Source: Scleroderma bovista (lineage: Eukaryota; Basidiomycota; Agaricomycetes; Boletales; Sclerodermataceae). Taken from it: a DNA stretch of 64,000 nt. Positions within the stretch are counted from its first letter, which is position 1; every line of letters starts with the position of its first letter. Below the pieces are notes generated by a model. The model saw only the letters and a list, made by a program, of their open reading frames with translations. It was not told where the DNA came from and did not search any database. Below, piece by piece: positions 11,451 to 21,022 of this stretch. The stretch covers positions 25,658 to 89,657 of the forward strand of contig JAYMGJ010000073.1 in NCBI GenBank assembly GCA_037178675.1, read 5' to 3'. A program made the translations under genes and the position numbers.

Positions 11451-12009
11451 TCAAAACAATGAAGTGGTGTGTGGTTCTCCGTAGTAATCAGGACTATATC
11501 CACTATGTCTCACAATCATACATACTCGTCCAACATGCAACTCTGCAGCTGTTACCTTCGACCTGGCCTTGTCCACCTGCAAACGACTGTATTGAAGCTG
11601 TAGCGCATCACGGTGAACAACTTGGTCCGCGAGGGATTTTTGGATGTATTGGACCTTGCAGTTGCTGGCTGCCATTGCTAAAAGAAAATGGGCCTCCACT
11701 TGATTTTCTGGGGACTGGATCATTGATGGTGCGAGCACTTCTGGCTACATAATACAGAACTGGGGTCCAGAATGTGAAGAAGGCACTCATGATGTCATAT
11801 GCCATACTGGCCTGTGAGTTAGCAGCACATTCAATGCCCTGATCTTCCTCCTCTCTCTTTTGTACGACAGTTTCAGGAGTAGTCGACGAGCGCATCATGT
11901 TCAGAGGTGAAGAAGAGCTGTACAGTAGGATTGATCCCGACACAGGTGACTTGGGGGCAACCTGGAAGGTGGAATAGAAGTCAGTGGACTCTATGATGAA
12001 TACAATGCA
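11451..12009 (-). CDS. Uncertain coding segments, possible coiled-coil protein
   Basis: Two overlapping open stretches on the minus strand read like protein. The first has MMRSSTTPETVVQKREEED and AYDIMSAFFTFWTPVLYYVA near 11900-11750. The second has PENQVEAHFLLAMAASNCK, VQYIQKSLADQVVHRDALQL and QYSRLQVDKARSKVTAAELH near 11715-11550. The second has a helical, coiled-coil character. An intron could join them. I do not recognise a family. It could be a host gene, a companion gene of the neighbouring Plavaka element, or chance. Confidence 0.25.
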
Positions 12010-13297
12010 TGAGTTCAAAAAGTTATACTCACAAAATCGGTGGTCATCACGATGGATGAAAAAGTAGGATTGTGTCTTATGCACGTTGTCAAGACCAAAA
12101 TGGTAAGTTAATAAAGCTAGCTTCTTGCGTTCCCGCATCATGCCTAAAGTGAAGTGGAGGCTTCATCGAGCGCAGAAGATCTCCTTCTGTCCTGACTGTG
12201 GCAAGAGGTTTGCAAACGAGACGTGCGTACTTCAACACATGAATCAGCCTTTGACTGCATGTGGTTCATGGATGAATGACCTACCACGTCGCCTCCATTG
12301 CCAGGTCCCAGCTGCCTGGAAGGACACAGAAACTCACCCTCCAGCGGAACACCAGCCTGGCGAGCATCTTGGAGAGGATATTGATGACGCAACAACCCCG
12401 GGCGAATTCGGAGATATCCCAAATTGTCAAAACAATGAGCCTCCTCATCAGGTTCCTGTCCCGGTTGTCAATACTCACCCCAACATCCCTTCACTTTATC
12501 CAGGGGGATCAACCTTTATGGATGGGTTTTTGAATGACCAGTATTCAACCCTCTGACAAGAAAATTTGTATTATCCATTTGCATCGGTGGCGGATTGGCA
12601 GTTGGCATCATGGCTACTGCGTTCATGTCTAAGTATGGCCATTATTGATGATTTTTTATCCCTGGATCTGGTAAGTACATCTGTTTTCTTTCTTTCTTTT
12701 TTGGAGCCAACTTGTATGCCGTAGATCAATCAACTTCCCATATCATTTCGATCGGCAAAAGAGTTACGCCTACACGCAGAAATGCTACCATCTGGTCCAC
12801 GCTGGAAGTCACACACAATCAACACTGAGGTCTCGACGAAGCACAAAGCGGTCCTTTACTATCGTGATCCAGTCGAGTGTCTCCAATCTCTCCTCAGTCA
12901 CCCATTCTTCGCATCCCACATTTCATTCATCCCACACAAAGTATGGTCGTCGTCCGCACGGACAGTCCATATCTACGAAGAATGGCTGACAGGAAATCAT
13001 GCCTGGGATTTACAGGTAAGCTAATTGTTTTCCAGAAATGTCGTCTCTTCTGAAATTGCAAAGGATCAAATACCAAATGGCGGAACTCTCCTCGGGGTTG
13101 TGTTATCCTCCGACAAGACGAACATTTCTGTGATGAGCGGAAATAGGATGGCACACCCATTACTTCTCAGCCTCGCCAACATCGACACTGATATCCATAG
13201 CAAGGGATCACTACATGCCCATGTCCTCCTCGCACTTTTACCCATTGCCTCTTTCATCCATCCGAAATCACGCGTTCAAAGTTTGTTGTCCGCCCGC

Positions 13298-15401
13298 TGT
13301 CACGCACCAAACAGGTTTGGTACAGTGAACATGGAAGATAACGCCTATATCGAATGATCCTTATGCGAAGGATAAGCACGACGGACCCTCATCGTAGCCA
13401 TCTATCGCACAAGAAGACTATCCTGATGCGAGAGACGAATGCCAATGCAGACAGTCATCTATCGCACGAGGACCGCCAAGAAGCAGAAGAAACTGAAGGA
13501 ATAATGTCAATTGTGGTATGAGAAAGGAATGCACACGTCTGCAGTCCAACTCCCATACCAGAACGATCAAAGAAGCTGAAGAATTGAAGGAGAAATGAAG
13601 GAGAAAGAGAAGAAATGATTTTTAGCGCCCAAATGTCATTTTTAGGCGCCCAGTGCCGGCATTCCGATATTTTGAATAGCTCCATTGTTTCTGAAGCTAT
13701 CAGGCATGTGACTATACCGTCAGAGAGCCTAGAGCGTGATCTATCTGCCTGTCAAGTTCCGACGCAAATCCGTTCATTTCCCACGGAGATATTCCCCCTG
13801 CAATCCAGACATTTGCTTCATCGCTCACTATGGAGTCCGTATTTTCTCTGGATCATTTCTCCGCTATTGCTGCAGATCTCCACTATGTCCTGCTCTTAGG
13901 ACAGCCTCTCCCAGAGTTCCCGTGCACTGCCTGGCACATATCTTCCCAGCCTGCTCCCTCAGTCCCTCTCGTTCTCGGTCAGCACGTTCTCCTCGTCAGT
14001 CCTGCATCAAGGACGTACTTTGGTCATCTTAGGTCTATTGTCAAGCTTGAAAAGTCTTCTCTTCTCTGGTCGTCTCTGTGTCCCCTGAGCCCTCAGCCTA
14101 TGGTCCCTTCCTCCCAGATACTTGCCATGTCCATCTTCCTCTGTCATTTGTCTCACTTCCCTGGATGCGTCAAATTCAATACTCTATCCGCTTCCCTACT
14201 TTCAGACGACGTCCCCCAGCACCATGACAGTTATCCCCCCACTTTATAGTGCTATTAGGAAGAAGAACCCTCTCTCGTTCTTTCCCAGAAGAGAGCTCGT
14301 CAAGGGAGCCCATGGTTGCACTTCAGCGGTGCTAGAACACATGCACTATACCTTAGTGTATGCTGACCCCTCAAAAAGACCTCTGGACCCCTGGTACCCT
14401 TCTTGTGGCTGTTTTGTCTCGGATCAATCCCCCTATTAATCTCAGATCTTCCCCATTGTTGTCCCATCAAATTCCTGATGGTACACAGCCCCCCATCAAA
14501 CTTCTTAGGCTGTGCATCAATGACTCCTTCTGCTGTGCAGTGACTCATCCCTTGCTTACTGATGCTCTCTTGTCATCAGTATTACTCTATCCCTTTCGCA
14601 TTTTTGGTATATTACTCAGCTGATGACTCACTCTCTTACCAGTCAATCTTGTCATGCAGCTTACTCATTCCTTTACTCAGCAGCTTATTCATGCTTCCTA
14701 TGCTTACTCATTCCTGCTTATCCCTTGCTTACTGATCGCTTACAAACCCCTTACAAAGCTCTTACCAATCCCTTACCAATCCCTGACAAATTCTGCTTAC
14801 TCCCTTCTCTTTTTATACTTTAATGCTGTGCCCCCCCATGTATTTAAACCCCTGGGCTCAGCCCAGTGAAAAAAGACCCAATTGCACGAAATTATCCCTC
14901 TCTCAGACTCTCTCAGTCAGTATCCCCTCAGCTCTTTGAGTCTTGTAGGCTTCAGTGAAGGTCTAAAGACTCTGATATTCAAGTTTTATTCAATCTATTC
15001 AAGTCCAAGTATTTCTCTAGGCTCAAGCGGAGTCTAGCCTGTCTATCCTTCATATCCCATTGCTTCTGGATGTCAGGAGCCCCCTTGTCCCCTTGCTGCA
15101 CCAATCTCTAGGTGTAGTATCGCTGTTTCAGTCTCAGTCACACCAATCCCCACTTTGACACTTCCTAGGCTTTAGGAAGAGTCCAGACCCCTATCCCCTT
15201 CGTCTTCTATTACTCCTGTACCCCAGGAGTATCCTGCATCACCGTCTGCATCACCCTGTTGGTGTAGATCCCCTTTCCCCCTCCTCAGCATATCCTCTCT
15301 GGGCACCATGGAGGTAAACCACCACTTGCACATTTTTGTAGTCCTTTGTTGGTGTTGTGTTTGGGTTATTACTCCGACCCAAATCCACACTTTGACTCAC
15401 A
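13298..15401 (+). mobile_element. Solo-LTR-like element, copy 1 (2,104 bp, inside Plavaka)
   Basis: Starts TGTCACGCACCAAACAGG and ends TTTGACTCACA, flanked on both sides by the 4-bp target duplication CCGC (13294-13297 and 15402-15405). Removing it and one CCGC restores the transposase frame (LLSAR-LVHESL). TG..CA termini, a TATA-like TATTTAAA at 14841 in front of a CCCCTGGGCTCAGCCCAG block, and the absence of pol genes suggest a solo LTR of a large retrotransposon. The body of that retrotransposon is not in this window. Two further copies are at 24476-26575 (inverted) and 32362-34457, nearly identical over their length. Confidence 0.75.
14841..14848 (+). promoter_or_regulatory. TATA-like box in LTR copy 1
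   Basis: TATTTAAA follows a C-run (CCCCCCCATG) and precedes CCCTGGGCTCAGCCCAGTG. The same block is present in all three copies. This arrangement is common at the U3/R boundary of fungal LTRs, so transcription probably starts just downstream. Confidence 0.45.
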
Positions 15402-17440
15402 CCGCCTTGTTCATGAAAGCCTTGACCTCGTGCTACAGCCCCTCAAGATCGCCGCTACCATCGGGATCATGAGTGATCCTGTTGGTAACTTGTGTTATTG
15501 TTTCACTCCTCTCGTCGCTTACATTGCCGATACGCCTGAGCAGAGTTTACTAGCGGGCACTAGCTCTAACGCATCTCCGGTGTCGACTGTGGTATACAAT
15601 GAATTCAGAGACCCTTTCCCCCACCCCCCACGCACTGCTGCGAGAACTCTTGAGGACATCAAATGCGCCTGCTCGGAGGTTTCATCGCATGACTTTGAAC
15701 GCTTTGTCAAGGTTTCCAAGTGCTACTCTCTTAATGGCATGCACATGCCATTTTTTAGAAACTGGCCGCTTTCTGATCCCTCAAAGCTTTTCAATCCAGA
15801 GGTTCTGCATCACTTTCACCGCTTATTCTGGGACCATGATCTACAGTGGTGTATCAACGTTGTTCAACAGGCCGAAATCGACTACCATTTTTCTCTCATT
15901 CAAACCCCAGTTGGATACCGTTCGTTCGAAGAAGGTGTATCAAATCTGAAGCAAGTAGCTGGTTGTGATCACCGCGCTGTGCAAAGGTATATTGTTGGGG
16001 TGATCGCAGGAGCTGTGCCCCCAAAGTTTCTGGCAGCTATCAGAGCTCTTCTCAACTTCCGGTACCTGGCCCAAATGCATCGTTTTGATGATAGCTCCTT
16101 GACCACAGTCGAAGTGGCACTACGTGCATTTCACAATAATAAATCGGCTATCATCACTGCTGGTGGACAACAAGGCTGCAACGGGCCTCTCAATCATTGG
16201 GAAATCCTGAAGCTTGAACTTGTGCAACACGTTGTATCATCTATTCGTTCATCTGGGGCCATTATGCAATGGACAGTGGATGTCACAGAGCATGCGCATG
16301 TGACCGAAATCAAGCAGCCCGCGCGTTCAGGAAACAACCAGGAGTATTATGCACAGATTGCCCGACATCTAGATTGAGCCAAAAAATGTTTTCGGTTTGA
16401 CGTTGCTACCCATCTTGCGTCCGTTGAACAACCAGAATCTGAAGGAGATAACGAAGACCAAGAAGACGAACATGAGCCAGACCTGGATGTATCCCATGCC
16501 AGTTATTATCACACACCTACTCATTCACCTGTCAATTACTTCAAGATTGCCAAAGCGATCATTAGTGGTTCTGTCCCCAACTCCGTATCTCCCCCCAGAA
16601 TTTTTGCTTCCGCTACAACTGCATTCCGCCTTGCCGTCAAGCCATCGCTACATATCTCAATCGATGAAGCTGCCGAGACATATGGTTTACCTGACCTACG
16701 GCTGGCAGTCACCAACTACTTTCGCCGCCCTGATTGTTTCATGGGACACGTTGAAGTACGCAACCCCACCATCGAGAAAATGCAAATTTGGTGCAAAGTT
16801 TGAATTCAGCAACCAAGTTATCATGATAGGCAGTCCCTCGAACCGCCGCAAACTCTTGTCACCTCTCCTCCATCACCACGACTCCCCAATGGTCGGTATG
16901 ACTTTGCTATCATTAGTTGGACAGCTGAAAGTGATTGGCCTTCAAATGGTCTCAGAGGTATGCTTTACAATGGAATGTCTCATCAAAAATTCACACTACC
17001 TCTCAGGACACACTGTTATACAAATCCGCCTTATTTTTTGCCTCCTTCACAGTAACATGTATCTCGCATATGTTCAGCGCTTCAACGACACCCTTTCTCC
17101 TCCATCATGTAACACAACCGACGGAGCTGCTGGCCTGCATATCTTAAGATGTGCAATGAAGAGGGATGGTACCCGAGCTGGAGAAGTAATCACATTGCAC
17201 CACATTCAGTCCCCGGCACATGTTATTCCACGTTTCGGGAAAGAGGCAAATCCGCATCTCACACATCACACGTCTTACGAGCTATCAAATGAATTTTGGC
17301 TCAACAGATATTGGAACAAGGAGTTCTTCTATGCACTGTCACCTATTGAGACCTTACTTTAGTCCATTCATTCTATGTATTGTTGTCGCAAGTTTGTATC
17401 TTCGATATATGTAGGAATTTTGTAGACCGCCAATGGGCCC

Positions 17441-20000
17441 TTGTGCCACCCATGGATCCTTCATCCCCCCATACCTGCTCAGCATGCGGCAACACAAAAT
17501 ACACCTCTGAAACTCAGAACCACGTCTGTCCCCACAGCAGGGAAAGTTTTCAATGTGGAAAATGTCAATCAAGACCTTTTGGTGGAGTTGGAGGATGCTA
17601 CAATAAACGAGGACTCAAATGCTCGGTCTCACTACATTCTAGATCTGTGCAGCCGAATCGCTCTTGCAATCGTAAAGCATCTGCCATCAGCAGGGGGGAC
17701 ACTGAAGATCATGTCGCTGAAACTCAATAATGAAGTTCTTTATGGAGATGGTCACTGGGAGCCAACCCAAGTCCCTAATATACTCAGGTCTTTACCAGTT
17801 TCTGCTGGCTTGTCGCAGCATCAGCAAGGATGCTTGTCCTGGCGGGGCCGTTCATCCAGTCAGCCATCGCAACCTCGGCATGGTAGACACGAGGTCATCA
17901 ACAGGCATATTCCCGGGACCTCGCAGGAAGAAACGATTGAAGGAACTTTCATACCCGTTGCTGGTTCAGAGGAGCAGCATGTTGCAAGCTGGTTGAACAG
18001 GATCACAGAGGCTCTACGACCCCTTGTCCCCATCCCCAGTAGGACCAGCGACTCAGTTTCACAAACTGCAGGTACCGTACCGACCCTTATCCATAGAACT
18101 AATGACTCAGATTCAAAGGCTATAGGTACTCGCACGATGGCCACACGTTCCATGACGGCCCAGCATAATGCAGCTCACCATCTTTGGTCCTCAGAAACCT
18201 CATGCAAACCAATCAAGGACAGCCTGATGGTGTGGAAGCCAGATCTAGTCCTGTGGGAAGTTCCATTTCAAAGTGTATTTGGACCCAAGCCAGTCTTCTC
18301 TTGGAAAGGTGTTGTCTCGTTCATGGAGCTGACCTCAGGCTCTTATTCACTTTCCGATGGCATACGCACCATCTGCAATGGTGTCATGCGCAAGGTGTAT
18401 GCAATTTTTGCATCCCAGCCTGGTCGGTGATTCTTATTTGCATTATTGATCTCAAATCAAGAATTTCGTCTTCACATGTTTGACCGCTCTGGAGTCGTGC
18501 ATTCCCAACCCTACAACATACATAAATCCCCCTGTGTACTATTGCACATGCTGGCTGTACTCGCGTTCAGTGACTCTGAACACCTCGGGTTCGATCCCAC
18601 CTTTGTTTGTTTCTCGCGCATCCACCAACAACTTTCATCAAGTCTTGGCACCATTCGCGTCGAGTCCTTGACATATCGTATTGTCAGGCAGATATTTTTT
18701 AGCTTCCTAATCCACAGTTGAGGCACATCTTGCTGGCACGTCCGTTGTAATGGTGAAGACTACGTGATTAAGGACTCCTGGACACATAAAAGCCGAACAG
18801 ATCGTGAGACAGACACTCTTCGCAAAATCCAGGGGTTGCAGGGTGTCCCCCAGCTCGTTGCTGCCTGGGCTGTCCAAATTGGAGGCTCAGACGATCGGAC
18901 TGATGCACGCCACTCATCTCTCCCATTCACTAGTAACGATATTCGAGTCCACCATCAGCTTCTGATGCAGCCAGTTGGCATCCCCCTGTCTGATTTCAAA
19001 TCTATTCGTGAACTACTCAGTGTCCTCATTGATACCCTGGACAATATATCAGAACAGTAATTTGTTTGCTTTGCTACTGATCTCACTTTATAGCTCACAT
19101 GGTGCTCGTGATGCAATTTCACATCCTTCACCATGATATTAGTGTCAATAATATCATGATACGAGCCCCTGAGGGGGAAACCCAGAAAGGTCATGGTGAA
19201 ACATCCGATAATGTTGAAAGTCCCCGAGTTGATGGACCTGCAAATGAGACACACAAACAGAAACTCGCTCGGTGGGACCAAGAAAGGCACAACCTGATCC
19301 GAGCTGGCGTCTTGCGTTGTGGTCTTCTCATTGACTTTGATTATGCGACTTGTCTTGATCAAACACTCCCTGTGGTTCCTGGTGACCACACTGTAAGTAT
19401 TCTCCTTATCTAGATGTCTCCCCTCACTTATCAATTGGTCAGGGAACAATACCATTCATGTCGGCCAACATCCTTCTCGGCTATGCCAACGATGCAACAA
19501 CGCACTCCCCCAGTGATGACATTGAATCACTCATTTACGTTCTTATATGGATGTGCGTCTTATATGCTGGTCCAAGCACCATTCGTATGGACAAGCATGT
19601 CAATCAGACGATCTTGAAGTCTTGGGTTTCAGTGGCAAGCTTAGCCGATGCGGTGAGCTTGGGTGGCCTCAAAACAGGGCTGAAATCTCAGCCAACCATC
19701 ATAACTAATGAATTTACCAAGTTCTTCAAGCCTCTTGGTGCCATGGTCGCCAATCTCCTCAAACAACTTGGGAGGGCATCTGCAGATGACCATATGCTCA
19801 ATTACAAGGCCATCAGGGATATATTACTAGAGGGTTTTGGCACAGTCAAAGAGGTCCCGAATTGGAGTGGAGCCAATGATGTGGAAGGGTATGGTTTACT
19901 GCGACAGGACTCTCAGTGCAAACACAAATTACCTCCATGGGCTATGGCAGGATATGACACTGATTCAACTCGGAATGTTCGCCGGCTTCCTCGTCACTGA
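17441..20000 (+). pseudogene. FunK1-family protein kinase pseudogene
   Basis: FunK1 kinases are a large fungal-specific kinase family of unknown role, expanded in mushrooms. The frame from 17441 runs through KPDLVLWEVPFQSVFG, WKGVVSFMELTSGSYS, RLHMFDRSGVVHS and CWHVRCNGEDYVIKDSW (the ATP-binding Lys region). LRKIQGLQGVPQLVAAW then ends at an intron near 19058-19093. The catalytic loop reads HILHHDISVNNIM (HRD is HHD) and the metal-binding motif is LIDFDYA, as usual for FunK1. A second intron fits at 19393-19441, before GTIPFMSANILLGYAND, and the protein ends at 20000. Two in-frame TGA codons (18428 after QPGR; 18719 after FLIHS) stand where Arg is expected (GRRF; RGTSCWHV). A 1-bp shift near 19094-19125 is also likely. 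It lies ~80 bp after Plavaka, on the same strand. Confidence 0.8.
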
Positions 20001-21009
20001 ACTATAATATATTACATACATCCTTGTTGTGCTTCATGTCTCGAACCACACATATTCCTTTGTGCTTTGCAAATTTGGACAGATCGGAACATCCCAGATA
20101 GTTTCGGTACTTACATAACCAGCTTATGTGTGTAGTCAGACGCCATCTCAGCCATCACCAATTTGACGACATCACGACTGGTACGCATTACTTACACATT
20201 CGTCTAACGGATTCGAGGATCACATCAACGTCAGCCAAAGAACAGACTACCCTTTCAAATAGGCGTGAAACATGCGCCCTTGGCATGTGGTTTGCCCAAA
20301 GTGATGAATGACCAACAGCGTGAGTCGTCAGCCATTCAAATGTCATTCTACTGTTGAAGTCACAGCCAACTTCTCCATCTGGGTTTGAGAGCGCAATCGC
20401 TGTCAAGCCTCATGTTCAGCTTTCCCATGAAAGCAAAATTTCTCGCCCTGCTCTATGTGGCGAGTTGACTCCTTCACGCATGCCCAATTCTGAAGACACG
20501 TTTCCAGAAGTGATGGAATCCTGATGGGGCTGGAGGCAGCGTCTAGCAAATGGTTTGCCGGAGACAATGAATGGCCAACAGGGTGAGTCTCCTGAAGCCG
20601 TCTAAATGCTATTCTACCATTGAAGTCACAGCCAACTTCTTCATCTAGGTTTGACAGTGTACTAGCCGTCAAGTCTCATGCTCAGCTTTCCCATGAAAGC
20701 AAATGTTCTTGCCTGGCTCTATCTGGTGAGTCATCTCCTTCGCGCAAACCCAATTCTGAAGACATGTTCCCAGAAATGACGGAATCCTTATGGGGTCGAG
20801 GCCAAGTCTAGCAATGGTGATCACTGATCACTTATTTTCTAGGTTCACAATGTTTACCTCAATTATTTTGTAATGATGGACCGTTTCCACCGCCTTCTAG
20901 CCAAAATGCGGACATCAGATCAGTCTCTCCCAGACAGTCGTTTCACATCGTAGAACCAGCCTCCATGTTCAATACATAATAGCAAACGGCAAACGACGAA
21001 TGTGGTGAG
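20001..21009. other. Interval with a 266-bp tandem duplication and no intact gene
   Basis: The main content is the tandem repeat described separately (20290-20820). The rest (20001-20289 and 20821-21009) shows no coding signal that I can defend. A TATA-like CTATATAAATGG lies at 21012-21023, just ahead of the next gene. Confidence 0.5.
20290..20820 (+). repeat. Tandem duplication, unit ~266 bp, frame-preserving
   Basis: Two adjacent ~266-bp copies: GTCACAGCCAACTTCTCCATC at 20359 and GTCACAGCCAACTTCTTCATC at 20625. In both copies one frame stays open for ~55 codons. It reads KSQPTSPSGFESAIAVKPH / VQLSHESK in the first and KSQPTSSSRFDSVLAVKSH / AQLSHESK in the second, and both continue to PNSEDxFPE. 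This suggests it once coded for a repeated protein segment. No family is recognised. Confidence 0.65.
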
Positions 21010-21022
21010 TTGAGCTATATAA

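Larger units (their letters stand above)
12140..17362 (+). pseudogene. Plavaka transposase pseudogene, split by an LTR insertion
   Basis: Plavaka transposases (CACTA-like DNA transposons of mushrooms) start with a C2H2 zinc finger. Here MPKVKWRL starts at 12140, followed by CPDCGKRFANETCVLQHMNQ. Then follow YYPFASVADWQLASWLLRS, intron 12671-12724, LPSGPRWKS and YYRDPVECLQSLLSHPFFAS. After intron 13016-13063 comes DQIPNGGTLLGVVLSSDKTN. The frame is cut after SLLSAR by a 2,104-bp insertion (13298-15401) and resumes as RLVHESLDLVLQPLKIAA. Later motifs are WDHDLQWCINVVQQAEIDYH, KLKQVAG-like NLKQVAGCDHRAVQRY, DVTEHAHVTEIKQPARSGNN and C-terminal EFWLNRYWNKEFFYAL. In-frame TGA codons stand at 12554, 16375 and 16801, each where CGA (Arg) is expected. 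The transposase is therefore dead. Terminal inverted repeats of the element were not located. Confidence 0.85.

Noticed and set aside
15346..15401. Apparent N-terminus of the 343-codon frame ending at 16377
   Set aside because: The first ~18 codons are LTR sequence. The transposase part begins only after the insertion end at 15401.
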